Source: a virus. From it: a stretch of DNA of 58,189 bases. Where the stretch lies: the IMG/VR virus record IMGVR_UViG_3300037225_001359, positions 1 to 58,189 of that record. One strand, given 5' to 3'. Position 1 is the stretch's first letter; the number at the start of each line of letters is the position of its first letter. Below, piece by piece: positions 28,555-37,767 of the stretch. Made by a program: the position numbers and the translations under genes. The notes below the pieces were generated by a model, which searched no databases, had not been told where the DNA came from, and saw nothing but the letters and a program-made list of their open reading frames with translations.

Positions 28555-29099
28555 TTAACAATGTCCAAAGTGTAGTTTTGAGCTTGTATTACTAAGTTTC
28601 CCAATAATCTTGTAACTTTAAAAGTAAAATCATATTCTAGATAAAATTGTTTATCAGCATTCTCTTTTACTGTAAAACCATCAAAATATCCTTGATATTC
28701 TTTGTTCATATATGACATAGCTATTGTACCGAATACTGTAATCGTATTTGGATTGTGAACTTTTTTCGTGTCATAACCTTTTCCATTACTTCTGTAAATG
28801 TCTAACATTCTAGAAAAGTTTTCATAACCAGCAGATGATTTAGCATCTAATCTTGTCAATCCACCCGAACTGTAAAACATTGCTGTTCTACCACTTGACG
28901 AAATTGATGATAATTGCTCTCCCCAATGCTCTTCTGCAAAACCACCCAATGTTCTTGTTTCATTTATGATTTGATTATATGCAATGTCTAAATTTTCAGG
29001 ATTAATCAACATCACCATTTCAGGAGGAGGATTAGGAATTCCGTCAATTCTCCATATTATTGCACGTTTATTTGTTTTTGCACCAGTTATTGTTGCCAT
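28551..29099 (-). CDS. Tail tube-initiator / baseplate adaptor protein
   Basis: 182 residues, directly after the tape measure gene and overlapping the next gene by 4 bases. It is a paralogue of the 195-residue product. Its core is MLINPENLDIAYNQIINETR, the GFAEEHWGEQL segment and SISSSGRTAMFY, followed by a helix (YENFSRMLDIYRSNGKG) and beta strands (TVFGTIAMSYMNKEYQGYFD). Two copies of this fold in a row suggest two stacked rings between tube and hub. The role is inferred from fold pattern and position. Confidence 0.75.
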   Translation of the reverse strand: MATITGAKTNKRAIIWRIDGIPNPPPEMVMLINPENLDIAYNQIINETRTLGGFAEEHWGEQLSSISSSGRTAMFYSSGGLTRLDAKSSAGYENFSRMLDIYRSNGKGYDTKKVHNPNTITVFGTIAMSYMNKEYQGYFDGFTVKENADKQFYLEYDFTFKVTRLLGNLVIQAQNYTLDIVK

Positions 29100-29104
29100 G
29101 ATAT

Positions 29105-31300
29105 TTACTTATGTGACAAACCATCTTTTACAGATTGCGCGAGCTGATATCCTGCTGCTCTTACAGTAGCATCTGAAACATTTCCAGTAAAATTTATTGT
29201 TACTCCGCCCATATCGACTTTTGGCGGTTGATTATATGTCGATGTCACTTCGGGAGAGTAAATAGGTACTTGCGACTCTGCGACCTTTAATGGAGCTTTT
29301 AAGCCCGGCATTCCAACAATTTCTTCACCCGGAGCAGTCGGCTTACCTGGCTCAACTTTTTTAGAACCCCAAAAATCAAAGAAATTACTGATTACACCCG
29401 CGAATGTATTTACAGCTGTTTCAAATTTGCCAATAGCAGTTCCTAATGGTCCTAATTTATTCGCAAGTTCATTTCCAAGAATTTCCATTTCACTCTTTTG
29501 TCCACTTATAATGTCTTTAGCTCGCTGTTTATCAGATGGAAAACCTTTCCCGAGAGTACCCTTTTCTATTGTTGTCATTTTATCAATAACTGCATCTAAC
29601 GTCGCTCCCTGATTTTCTTTGAGTAAATTTGTTAATGCAGTAGAATATTCTTTATCTTTTCCCGCAACTAGCTCAATCATTTCTCTTATTTTTGCTGTAC
29701 CAATATCACTTACTCTTTTAGATAAATTTTGTTTACCCAATGATTGAACCATCAGAGCTTTAGTCGATTCACGTGCTTTTACATCTGACGAAGCACCTCT
29801 GAGCATTATCGCTCTTTGATACGCATCTTTCGCTTTCATGAAATCTGGCATCATTTTCCTAGCTTCTTTGGTTGTAATACCGAATGTTTTTCCTAGCTCC
29901 TCAGCAGCATCATTCCAACTCTTTGTTCCTTCTGTTACATTCGCATATTTGTCTTGAATATCTTTTAGCGTTTTATCCATTCCAGATAAGCTTGTCGTCA
30001 ATGTCTGAGCACCAAGATCCATATCATCAAATCCACGCATTAATTGTTTTGCAAACTCAGCAGCTTGGTCAGCTGACATCGTCGTACTTAATTTTTTTCT
30101 TAAACTTTCCCACAAAGTAATTGATTTTGTTGTGTTTGAATTGAATATTGATAAACCTGATGCAGCATTGATTGCTTTACTATACCATTTTGTTAAACCA
30201 AGTCCTGATTTTGTAGCCATTTCGTAAACATTACCCAAATCTTTGTAAGATTGTTGAAATGATGCAGACATTTCATCCCATCCCTGAACGATCAAACCAG
30301 CAAACTCACCAACAGACTTCCCCAAATTTGCTGCAGTAATTCCAAATTGAGCTACTTGTTCTGAACTCATCTTTGCACCATATCCGGCACTAATTATCTC
30401 TTTATTCCAATCTGTCAATTCTGATAATGTCATACCAAATCCAGACAACGTAGTATTGAGAGTTTTATTAAATGCATCAACATCAGTCGTTAAATCTTTT
30501 GCTGAAACACCGGCTTCTGCATATGCAGAGGCTAACTCACTAGCAGCTTTTCTTGCTTTATCTGCAGCTTCTCCTAATGATGACAAAATTTTCATTATAC
30601 TGACAATTGCAAGCAATGGAAGGAATGCCTCCTGTATTGCCTTACCTACTGCATCAATTCCACCCTTCAGAACTCTCATTCCACGACCCAACACCGTCGT
30701 TTCTTGTGCTAGTAATGCAAAATTTTCTCTTTGCAGTTTTATTTGAGCTGCGATTCTTTGAGAAAAAGTCAAATCTTTCTTTTCATTTTTAATTTTCGCG
30801 ATAGTTGCTTTGTTAATGTCTCGTTGTGCTTTCAATTCTGCATTATATAATTTTCCAGTTTTCATTTTTATCGCACGAATTTTGTCATCAACTTGAAACT
30901 GTGCTCTGAGTCCACTACTTGATTGTTTTATTATTTTATTTGCAATTTCAAGCTGTTTATTATATAGTTCAGATTTTTTCTTTAAAGTTCCTGTACCTTT
31001 TGTTATTTTCGAAATTTCACCAGAAACTTTGTCAAGCTCTCCAGAAACTCCTGCAAATTGTTTGGGATCCAAATTTTTAAAAACATCTTTAACTTTCGTA
31101 AAATCTCTTAATTTATCAGATAACCGAGTCACATATTTCGTTAATTGTGCATGTGTTTTGATCGCGCCTTTTCCGCCATCTTGCATGACTTTAAAAACGT
31201 CGCTCCATTTGTCAAGTATTTTTTCAGTACTAGCATTAAAGTCGTCTAGATTAGCCTTGACTTCTATTTCTTCAGTCGTTACATTTTTTTTGTTGGCCAT
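29105..31300 (-). CDS. Tail tape measure protein
   Basis: 731 residues, largely alpha-helical and Lys/Ala-rich, with an N-terminal coiled-coil-like part and a hydrophobic segment at about 215-240 (AFLPLLAIVSIMKILSSL). A helical core follows (AADKARKAASELASAYAEAG), then Gly-containing stretches typical of tape measures. The last 30 residues (VDMGGVTINFTGNVSDATV) look like the tape-measure C-terminus that binds the tail tip. It lies between the assembly proteins and the tube-initiator genes, the standard place. By the usual length rule (about 0.15 nm per residue) it implies a tail near 110 nm, modest for a phage with such large baseplate proteins. Confidence 0.85.
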   Translation of the reverse strand: MANKKNVTTEEIEVKANLDDFNASTEKILDKWSDVFKVMQDGGKGAIKTHAQLTKYVTRLSDKLRDFTKVKDVFKNLDPKQFAGVSGELDKVSGEISKITKGTGTLKKKSELYNKQLEIANKIIKQSSSGLRAQFQVDDKIRAIKMKTGKLYNAELKAQRDINKATIAKIKNEKKDLTFSQRIAAQIKLQRENFALLAQETTVLGRGMRVLKGGIDAVGKAIQEAFLPLLAIVSIMKILSSLGEAADKARKAASELASAYAEAGVSAKDLTTDVDAFNKTLNTTLSGFGMTLSELTDWNKEIISAGYGAKMSSEQVAQFGITAANLGKSVGEFAGLIVQGWDEMSASFQQSYKDLGNVYEMATKSGLGLTKWYSKAINAASGLSIFNSNTTKSITLWESLRKKLSTTMSADQAAEFAKQLMRGFDDMDLGAQTLTTSLSGMDKTLKDIQDKYANVTEGTKSWNDAAEELGKTFGITTKEARKMMPDFMKAKDAYQRAIMLRGASSDVKARESTKALMVQSLGKQNLSKRVSDIGTAKIREMIELVAGKDKEYSTALTNLLKENQGATLDAVIDKMTTIEKGTLGKGFPSDKQRAKDIISGQKSEMEILGNELANKLGPLGTAIGKFETAVNTFAGVISNFFDFWGSKKVEPGKPTAPGEEIVGMPGLKAPLKVAESQVPIYSPEVTSTYNQPPKVDMGGVTINFTGNVSDATVRAAGYQLAQSVKDGLSHK

Positions 31301-31305
31301 TTAAC

Positions 31306-31788
31306 TCATTCCTTTTGCTCCACGGGCTTTTGTTCTTCATCTTTTTCCGGTACTTTCGGTTCTTCTTTAAGTTCTTCTTTTTTAATAATTCCCAATTTTA
31401 TTAAATCTTCTTTTATCTCATCGCACAACTTTGTATATTCACTATAAACATAGTTTCTCAGATCGTCATTCCATTTTGACAAAATTTCAGCAACTTTATC
31501 ATAAGTTTCTTTTTTCACTCTTTCTCTTTCTTCCTTGTCATCAATTTTTTCATATGACCGTAATGATTTTCCGTTTATCTTGATAATTGAAAAAGTCAAC
31601 GTATCTTTTTTTACACCTTCAAAATATTCTATGCCGTCTGATTTTTCATTTCTATTGTGAATTTCGGATTCAACTAATCCCGATAATGGTATCAACGTTA
31701 AAACGAAATCATTTGTCACGGACACATCTTTTTCTTTGTATCCGATTTTAACAATTTCTTCTAGCATTTCCAAAGGATTGTCTGTCAT
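31306..31788 (-). CDS. Probable tail assembly protein upstream of the tape measure
   Basis: 160 acidic residues with a Glu/Lys/Pro-rich tail (EEPKVPEKDEEQKPVEQKE). The first 60 residues include TNDFVLTLIPLSGLVESEI, after which it is helical. It sits in the tape-measure chaperone position. A GGGAG ribosome site overlaps the end of the preceding gene. I do not see a slippery site that would fuse it to a neighbour, unlike the usual G/GT chaperone pair, so the chaperone role is inference. Confidence 0.65.
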   Translation of the reverse strand: MTDNPLEMLEEIVKIGYKEKDVSVTNDFVLTLIPLSGLVESEIHNRNEKSDGIEYFEGVKKDTLTFSIIKINGKSLRSYEKIDDKEERERVKKETYDKVAEILSKWNDDLRNYVYSEYTKLCDEIKEDLIKLGIIKKEELKEEPKVPEKDEEQKPVEQKE

Positions 31789-31790
31789 GT

Positions 31791-32063
31791 TTATTCTCCC
31801 TTCGCTTTCTTGACATCATTTATATTGACACCAGCTTCATTAAAAAACAAAATATCAACTTCATCTTCGGTCGGTATTCCCGTTTTTTCTTGATATTCAT
31901 GAATGACATCAATCGCACCTTGACGCCTATCAATAGCTGCTGTTATTTTCTTTTCTCGCACATCATCAGACTTTTTGTTCTTATTTATTTCTTCCCATCT
32001 CTTTTTTGCAGCTTCACCTAACTTTTTATCAAGTTCTGCGTCGACTTCTTCATTGTCAAACAT
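31791..32063 (-). CDS. Small charged helical protein of the tail assembly cluster
   Basis: 90 residues, mostly helical and highly charged (ELDKKLGEAAKKRWEEIN; DVREKKITAAIDRRQ). It lies three bases before the next start and may work with the flanking assembly proteins. No family is recognised. An AAAAGGAGGC ribosome site precedes the ATG. Confidence 0.65.
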   Translation of the reverse strand: MFDNEEVDAELDKKLGEAAKKRWEEINKNKKSDDVREKKITAAIDRRQGAIDVIHEYQEKTGIPTEDEVDILFFNEAGVNINDVKKAKGE

Positions 32064-32077
32064 AATCAGCCTCCTTT

Positions 32078-33316
32078 TTAATTTTGTTTAATTTTACGCT
32101 TATTTAAAACATCATCAATTCGCTTCCACCGTTCTTCACTTTTCTTTTTCATTTCTTTCAACACTGAGGGTCCGAAATCAACTAACTGTGCTTGCTGTTT
32201 GATGGGATTGATCACCATTTTTTCTTTCTTAGAATCAGCAAGCGCTTTTTCAACATGTTTCGAAATATCAATTTCAAAATTCATCATTTCTTCAAAAATC
32301 ATCAATTTTATTTTCTTTGAAATTTCAGCAAATATCTTTTCATGTATAAGTTCTGAATAATCGATTCCGTTCCGATAAAAATCTCTTTTTTCTTCTTCAG
32401 CAATTGGTTCTTGATTTTCATCATCAAATTCATCAACTTTTTTCGATCTTCTTGCTATTTCTTTAGCAATATCAAATTTCATCCTTTTCGCTAATATCAT
32501 TCTTTGTAGCATCATTATTTCATATTTTCTAACTGCCAACGCATGATCATCAAGTTTTTCACCCTTCAGACATTCTTTGACAGCTTCACTAACACGTTGT
32601 GCATATTCATCTTTTGTTTCGTCACTCTTTTTGTTTAAATTGTCAAAGACTTCCATATCAGCATTATCAAATTCATCATTACTATCATCTGCAATTTTTC
32701 CAGTCAAAGCTCGTTCTAAGTTTTGTGAAACATTAAAATTTTTCTCTAATTTTTTGTATTCTTTGGGATTTAAAAACGCACAAATATACTTAGCTAAATA
32801 TTCTGACCTTTGCCATTCATAAAAATTACTTTCAATTAAATCTAAACTATTGTTCGAAATTATCCAATATAATTGAAATTCGTTGACATCTTCCAGTTCT
32901 TCAAAACTTTTCTGAACATTTAACCTTTTGAATAAAACCCAATAACTCTTAGACAATTCACATCTGACAAAATCTTCTAAATCTTCTAATAAACTTCGAA
33001 TCTGAACCAGCATTTTATCATACAAATAATACAAATATCTCGTAATAGCTGGATTGAATCTGTTCAAATAATCAGCAATTTGACTCTTTTCAATTTTGAT
33101 TCCATTTATTTTTTCGATGCTTAGAGTCAATAATTCTATAACTAGAACAAAGTTTTTAGTTGACTTTTCACCCTTATATTTTTCTTGTAAATATCTTTGT
33201 TCTTTTTTATTCAAATTTCTAAATGTAATCTTTTTATCACCAATATCAAAATCGTATTCAAGATATCCCTGTAATATTAATTTTAATATGGCACTTTGTT
33301 GCTCTTCATTAGTCAT
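32078..33316 (-). CDS. Tail assembly protein (chaperone-like), 412 residues
   Basis: Helical protein with an N-terminal globular domain (LKLILQGYLEYDFDIGDK; KEQRYLQEKY) and a charged C-terminal half. The first 200 residues contain FRNLNKKEQRYL and LIESNFYEWQRSEYLAKYI, a pattern like large tail-assembly chaperones that inspect tube or tape-measure subunits in SPO1-like and jumbo phages. That match is from general memory only. There is no ribosome site, and a divergent copy of the promoter-like motif lies only 14 bases upstream of the ATG, so a transcript from it would be nearly leaderless. It lies between the tube/DUF3008 genes and the tape measure. Confidence 0.65.
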   Translation of the reverse strand: MTNEEQQSAILKLILQGYLEYDFDIGDKKITFRNLNKKEQRYLQEKYKGEKSTKNFVLVIELLTLSIEKINGIKIEKSQIADYLNRFNPAITRYLYYLYDKMLVQIRSLLEDLEDFVRCELSKSYWVLFKRLNVQKSFEELEDVNEFQLYWIISNNSLDLIESNFYEWQRSEYLAKYICAFLNPKEYKKLEKNFNVSQNLERALTGKIADDSNDEFDNADMEVFDNLNKKSDETKDEYAQRVSEAVKECLKGEKLDDHALAVRKYEIMMLQRMILAKRMKFDIAKEIARRSKKVDEFDDENQEPIAEEEKRDFYRNGIDYSELIHEKIFAEISKKIKLMIFEEMMNFEIDISKHVEKALADSKKEKMVINPIKQQAQLVDFGPSVLKEMKKKSEERWKRIDDVLNKRKIKQN

Positions 33317-33329
33317 AATGTGCGTTTTG

Positions 33330-33345
33330 ATAAAAAGTTTAGAAA
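33330..33345 (-). promoter_or_regulatory. Putative phage promoter motif (copy 2, divergent)
   Basis: Minus-strand TTTCTAAACTTTTTAT, differing from the consensus by a C in place of the G after CTAAA. It is only 14 bases before the 32078-33316 ATG, which has no ribosome site. It is the weakest of the seven copies. Confidence 0.4.
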
Positions 33346-33363
33346 TTTAAGTCTGAGAAGAAT

Positions 33364-33402
33364 AAGTGTTCTCCCCTGGATTGCTAGGGTCAATGAACAC
33401 TT
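33364..33402 (-). other. Two-tier hairpin between the DUF3008 gene and the assembly gene
   Basis: Outer stem AAGTGTTC / GAACACTT (8 bp) and inner stem CCCT / AGGG. There is no T-run on either side, so it is not a standard terminator. It could be an mRNA processing or stability element, or a partial terminator that reduces expression of the downstream assembly gene relative to the abundant tube. Confidence 0.5.
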
Positions 33403-33430
33403 GAAGTAGAAATACAATCCTATTGAAGCA

Positions 33431-33664
33431 TTAACGAAGAATTGCTTTTTTCATTATCATGTCAACTATGTTTGTTATTCGTTCTGGTAAATCTTTTCGT
33501 TTTGTGTGTGCAAAATCTGACAAATCTTTCTTTTTCATGTGCCCAGCTAAATCTTTAATTTTTTCTTTTAAAGAAGCAGGCACATCCTTTAAAGAAAGCT
33601 CGCCTTTTTGATAAGCCCAAGCCATACCCATTAGACGCTGCTGTGTTTGACTGACTGAAGGCAT
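33431..33664 (-). CDS. DUF3008-type small protein
   Basis: 77 residues. The sequence starts SQTQQRLMGMAWAYQKGE, has LAGHMKKKDLSDFAHTKRKD and then LPERI, which is the DUF3008 pattern (QQRfMGM ... MKKKDAKDFAsTKhKgLPErV). The function of this family is unknown; it is widespread in phages and bacteria, often beside structural genes. It lies six bases after the tube gene and is likely cotranscribed with it. Confidence 0.85.
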   Translation of the reverse strand: MPSVSQTQQRLMGMAWAYQKGELSLKDVPASLKEKIKDLAGHMKKKDLSDFAHTKRKDLPERITNIVDMIMKKAILR

Positions 33665-33670
33665 AATTAA

Positions 33671-34318
33671 TTATCCATTTGAAAATTTGAATAAATTACT
33701 TGCCAGCTTATTGCTTGTCTGCGCATCAACCAATTCCGTTTCATAATCATCCATGGGCTGAGCATAAATATCGGTGACAGTCATATCAGCATCCTGTGTC
33801 ACGATTGTATCAGTTACATTGAATGACTTATTGTATGATGTCAACCAGCAAGCTTCATAAATTGTTTCGATAATGTTTGATCCTGCATCAGCATCAGTAG
33901 CAACACCAGCACCTGTATTTTCACCAGTCAAGACAAGCAAATCGGGCATGACGATTGTTTCCTTGACGTCAAAGGGCCATCTGTGATGTTGCAAAGACCG
34001 AATCAAACCCGATGATCCACCTTTGTATCCGAAAATCTGAGATGTATCTTTTAAATACATCATCAAAATCGAACATGTTGCTGTCAAGTCAGTCACACCG
34101 ACACCAAGTTCTGCTGTATGGTCTCCATGACCGATACCACGAGCAGGATCAACCGTTCTTGATTGCGATGGACTCCATGTTTGGATCAATCCAATTTGAG
34201 CATATTGTCCTGCAGCAGCGTCAGAATCAAAACTAAATACTCTGACCCTCTGACTGCTTAACAATCTTGTATTCGGAGATGCTCCCCTACGATAAATATA
34301 ATTCGGTGTTCCGGCCAT
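33671..34318 (-). CDS. Tail tube protein
   Basis: 215 residues with a very good ribosome site (AAAGGAGG). It is the first gene after the sheath and terminator, the standard position for the tube, and of normal tube length. It is beta-rich with segments like RVRVFSFDSDAAAGQYAQIG and the DLTATCSILMMYL strand, and a C-terminal MTVTDIYAQPMDDYETELV segment. A promoter-like motif and the terminator in front of it fit the high separate expression expected for the tube. Confidence 0.75.
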   Translation of the reverse strand: MAGTPNYIYRRGASPNTRLLSSQRVRVFSFDSDAAAGQYAQIGLIQTWSPSQSRTVDPARGIGHGDHTAELGVGVTDLTATCSILMMYLKDTSQIFGYKGGSSGLIRSLQHHRWPFDVKETIVMPDLLVLTGENTGAGVATDADAGSNIIETIYEACWLTSYNKSFNVTDTIVTQDADMTVTDIYAQPMDDYETELVDAQTSNKLASNLFKFSNG

Positions 34319-34404
34319 GTTAGCCTCCTTTAAAGAAAATTCTATTTTGATTAAGTTTCAATCCACACATCACTAAATGTAATGCGACTATAACTATAAA
34401 TAAA

Positions 34405-34420
34405 ATAAAAACTTTAGAAA
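34405..34420 (-). promoter_or_regulatory. Putative phage promoter motif (copy 3)
   Basis: Minus-strand TTTCTAAAGTTTTTAT, a consensus copy, 87 bases before the tube ATG and downstream of the sheath terminator. The order terminator, promoter motif, tube gene makes sense as an independent transcription unit. Confidence 0.6.
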
Positions 34421-34483
34421 ATTAACTTTTTGTAAAAAATTACATCACAACAATAATGTGTCATGTGAAAATGTTTAAAATAC

Positions 34484-34518
34484 AAAAAATCCAGAGAATA
34501 GTTTTAGTATTCTCTGGA
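34484..34518 (-). terminator. Rho-independent terminator after the tail sheath gene
   Basis: On the minus strand an 11-bp perfect stem, TCCAGAGAATA / TATTCTCTGGA, with a 7-base loop, followed directly by six T. It lies 40 bases after the sheath stop. It separates sheath from tube transcription. Confidence 0.9.
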
Positions 34519-34557
34519 CTTAATAAATTAGATTAAGCAATTTTCATAAATTGTTAA

Positions 34558-37311
34558 TTATGATGTCCTTAGGCCATATTCTACTAATATCCAGTCACAT
34601 CCGAATACTGGCACATAGTAAGCTGAAACGTTGATCATCTTGGGATTGTTAGGATCTCTGACAGCAGTTGCAGGAGTATAATTAGAAATGATTTGTGCCT
34701 GTTTTGCTGCCCTTAACATTGCTGTATCAGTCCTTGCAACATCATTAGTAAATCCATCAACAATCTTTCTTCCAATAAACGGATCCAGAACCTGTCTTGT
34801 CTGCTGCTGGATAAAGTCAGAAATTGTTGTAACTGCAGGATCACTCGTTATTATATTCGACATGTTTGTTGACAAACTATGACGAACTGTGAAGTTTTGA
34901 GTAATTATCGTTACACCCTTAATTGCAACCATATCCATCGTCGGTTCATCCAACGTTCTGACTAATTGCTTCAATCCGACGAGCTGTTTTCTCGTCATTG
35001 GAGTCGCAACATCATACATTGAATTAACATTTAAACCAACCATTGCAGCCGCCAAATATGAACCTTCAATAACATGATCCGTTGCCACTCCATTTGTATC
35101 GACAAGCTGAATCGTTGCTCCGTCAGGATATACAGCGAGCATCCTCTGATTATTGATCGAAGCAGCAAAATTAGCAGCATCCAAGGGCTCAGTTCCAACG
35201 GCATATCCGAAGAAAGAAGTTCTTTCTCTGCGATATCTCTTGGATGACATCTGAGTCACATGAGCTGTAGTATATTCAATGACTGACTGAGAAGATGTAA
35301 CAGGAAAAACGATTGAAGGTGCAACTCCTGAAACGTCTGATTTCAAAACATCCAGCGCATCAAAATAATATTGATCTGGTGCAACTTCCGAATCTGCTCC
35401 CTTTCTGACTTGATAGCAAATCAATGCAGTTGCTCCGTTTAACATTGCCAAATATGCAGCAAGAACAAGAGAATTGTTTTCACTCAATGCGCCATATTCA
35501 TTTGTAACATCTTTGAACTGTGTAAAAACAGCAGGTTCGAAATCAGTTTTCACATAAGTATATGTGACATAATAAACATCACTGACAGCAGGTTCTTTTC
35601 CCGACTTATTGAAAATATACAATTTCGTCAGATCTCCAGCTGCTGTGATTGGATCAAAAGCATTCTCTGTCGAAAGAACATCGACTGTAGCACCCGGTAT
35701 GCTTGTCAACGTATTACTTAATGTCGAACTGACAGGAATTATTGCCGCAGCTTTTTCAATAACCATTTGTATCGTCACTGATGAAGTAACAACACTTTCA
35801 TCTAAAGTAAAAAATAATCCCGTGTTGACATCAATATACGTCGAACCGACAGTTCCGTATCCGTTCGATCCAGCTGATTGATCAGATGTTACAGCAAATC
35901 CCAGACTTGAAGTTACAGTGATCGTCACATTTTCATCGATAGCATAATCAAGAGGAATTGTCGGTAATGAATCAGAATAAAATTTGCCCTGATCAGTCAC
36001 AAGCAAACCGACATTGCCAACGTCGATCTGATTTCCAACAACATCATTGTACCAAACATGATATTGACCAACATCCTGTCCGCCTGCAGTTATAACTTCA
36101 ACGTTATACTGACCATCAATGATTCTGCTATACCAATATGTCACAGTAACCGTTGAACCAGGAGCAGGAGCACTAACCAAAGTTATTTTTCCGATATCGC
36201 CCTGTACTCTTCTGACATCAACCTCGGTTCCGTTAACTTTAACAACCACTGATGTCTGATCGACAGTATAGATGTCGATCGGATTCATTTGCGGACTTGT
36301 ACTCTGTCTTGCAGTTCCGTTGACAATAGGAATAATTGAAACAGTACAAAAGTTTTCAGTTCCTGTAAATTGACTAGAAACATCTTCTTTGTATTTCTTA
36401 TTATCAAAAACAGAAACAACAATCATATTATCATTGAAAATTCCTGAATCATTGGGATCTGGAACTAATTTCCAACCTGTACCCCACTGAATCTGGTCAT
36501 CAATAATCGCAAAATCAACATCTTCAATGAAATCTGATGTTTCAGGAGAATATCCGACACGAATCATCTGTGTTAAACCAGCAACTGGAAGATCGTCAGA
36601 TGTATTGGGATATTGATTGAAAAAGTATGTTACAGTAACAGTTGCATTCAGTGCAGGAGCAGTTGCCAGCGTAATTGCACCATTAGCTCCATCGAGATGT
36701 ATGACATCAGCAAATGAATTGCTGACCTTAACTTTGACATCAGAGACATTTGTCGTTACTCGTCCTGCGTTTGAACCATCAACAATGGGTTCATTTGCAA
36801 CATAAAAAGTCGTTGTCGATCCGTCAGCCTGATCTGACAGATTTTCATTCAAAATTCTGGTATCAGTTCTTTTGTAGAAATATGCAATCGTAACAGTAGG
36901 ATTTGATGTACCAGTCGGATTAGGAGCAAGTGCTAAAACAACTGTTCCCGAAAGACCAACAATCGAAGCAACAATCGCAATTATACCATCGACTTTAACA
37001 ACGATGTTATTAGCTTTGTTAGTAATAGTTCCTGAACCATCACCTGTTACAATTGGCTTATGAAAAGTTGTAAAAGTACGATTTCCCAAATTTCCCATAC
37101 CATCAAAAAAACTTGAAACATCTTCAGTAACTTTCTGATCAATAGTCGGCGAACTACCACGAACCATCTCATAACCATCAAGCAAATTGACTTCTTCTGC
37201 AGTACCTATCAAAGCCGGTACACGCAAATTAGCCAATAATGTTGCAATCGGTTGATCGAGGAAGGTTGAGGTGTAAGTTCCGGGTGGCGCGTAGCCAACA
37301 AATGGTCCCAT
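34558..37311 (-). CDS. Tail sheath protein with three inserted beta modules
   Basis: 917 residues, longer than the usual 400-700. The N-terminus (GPFVGYAPPGTYTSTFLDQP) and the C-terminal domain (MVAIKGVTIITQNFTVRHSL, then FIQQQTRQVLDPFIGRKIVD, TDTAMLRAAKQAQI and PVFGCDWILVEYGLR) have the sheath pattern, including the conserved C-terminal fold that links subunits. Residues about 60-400 hold three tandem modules of about 90 residues, each closing with VTIAYFYKR, VTVTYFFNQ or VTVTYWYSR. Two of them open with EDVSS. The same modules occur in baseplate proteins. They probably project from the sheath surface. A promoter-like motif lies 71 bases upstream and the terminator follows. Confidence 0.9.
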   Translation of the reverse strand: MGPFVGYAPPGTYTSTFLDQPIATLLANLRVPALIGTAEEVNLLDGYEMVRGSSPTIDQKVTEDVSSFFDGMGNLGNRTFTTFHKPIVTGDGSGTITNKANNIVVKVDGIIAIVASIVGLSGTVVLALAPNPTGTSNPTVTIAYFYKRTDTRILNENLSDQADGSTTTFYVANEPIVDGSNAGRVTTNVSDVKVKVSNSFADVIHLDGANGAITLATAPALNATVTVTYFFNQYPNTSDDLPVAGLTQMIRVGYSPETSDFIEDVDFAIIDDQIQWGTGWKLVPDPNDSGIFNDNMIVVSVFDNKKYKEDVSSQFTGTENFCTVSIIPIVNGTARQSTSPQMNPIDIYTVDQTSVVVKVNGTEVDVRRVQGDIGKITLVSAPAPGSTVTVTYWYSRIIDGQYNVEVITAGGQDVGQYHVWYNDVVGNQIDVGNVGLLVTDQGKFYSDSLPTIPLDYAIDENVTITVTSSLGFAVTSDQSAGSNGYGTVGSTYIDVNTGLFFTLDESVVTSSVTIQMVIEKAAAIIPVSSTLSNTLTSIPGATVDVLSTENAFDPITAAGDLTKLYIFNKSGKEPAVSDVYYVTYTYVKTDFEPAVFTQFKDVTNEYGALSENNSLVLAAYLAMLNGATALICYQVRKGADSEVAPDQYYFDALDVLKSDVSGVAPSIVFPVTSSQSVIEYTTAHVTQMSSKRYRRERTSFFGYAVGTEPLDAANFAASINNQRMLAVYPDGATIQLVDTNGVATDHVIEGSYLAAAMVGLNVNSMYDVATPMTRKQLVGLKQLVRTLDEPTMDMVAIKGVTIITQNFTVRHSLSTNMSNIITSDPAVTTISDFIQQQTRQVLDPFIGRKIVDGFTNDVARTDTAMLRAAKQAQIISNYTPATAVRDPNNPKMINVSAYYVPVFGCDWILVEYGLRTS

Positions 37312-37381
37312 TTTTTACTCCTTTGTTTTCTGAAATTTGAACATTCTCATTAAAATGAATCTTTAATTTAGTATTATTTTG

Positions 37382-37397
37382 ATAAAAACTTTAGAAA
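37382..37397 (-). promoter_or_regulatory. Putative phage promoter motif (copy 4)
   Basis: Minus-strand TTTCTAAAGTTTTTAT, a consensus copy, directly after the stop of the 37401-37739 gene and 71 bases before the sheath start codon. Confidence 0.6.
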
Positions 37398-37400
37398 ACT

Positions 37401-37739
37401 CTATTTTTTAGTTGTTTGTTCTTGTAAACGTTTTCGTGTTTCTGTTTCAATTTGCTCTTTCAGCAAATTTTGCTGTGAATTTGCAATCACAATCTGCATA
37501 TTCCGATCGAAAGAAAATTGCATTTTTTGATTTTCTAGATCTGCAACCTTTAATTTTGCTTCAGTTATCTCTTTGTCAAATTGCAAAAGACGAAGTTGAA
37601 AAGCTGTATTTTCATCAACTTTAACAGTTTGGGGTGATTTATCAAGTATCGGCATTTGTTGTAAATCCTGAACTGTTTTTGCTGCATCAGCCGTCGTTTC
37701 CATTTGCTCAGCCATTTTCTGCTCATTAGACGTTTCCAT
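37401..37739 (-). CDS. Coiled-coil protein between the S74 fibre and the sheath
   Basis: 112 residues, no Cys, long helix predicted from about 48 to the end (FQLRLLQFDKEITEAKLKVA; QQNLLKEQIETETRKRLQEQ). It ends with TAG. It could be a fibre chaperone or an assembly factor for its neighbours. The family is not recognised. Confidence 0.7.
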   Translation of the reverse strand: METSNEQKMAEQMETTADAAKTVQDLQQMPILDKSPQTVKVDENTAFQLRLLQFDKEITEAKLKVADLENQKMQFSFDRNMQIVIANSQQNLLKEQIETETRKRLQEQTTKK

Positions 37740-37767
37740 TTTTGAATCTCCTTTAATTATGGTTTAA

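Noticed and set aside
31306-32063. Programmed frameshift between the two small assembly genes, as in lambda G/GT
   Set aside because: The genes are separated by a stop and a clear GGGAG ribosome site, and no slippery sequence was seen near the end of the first.
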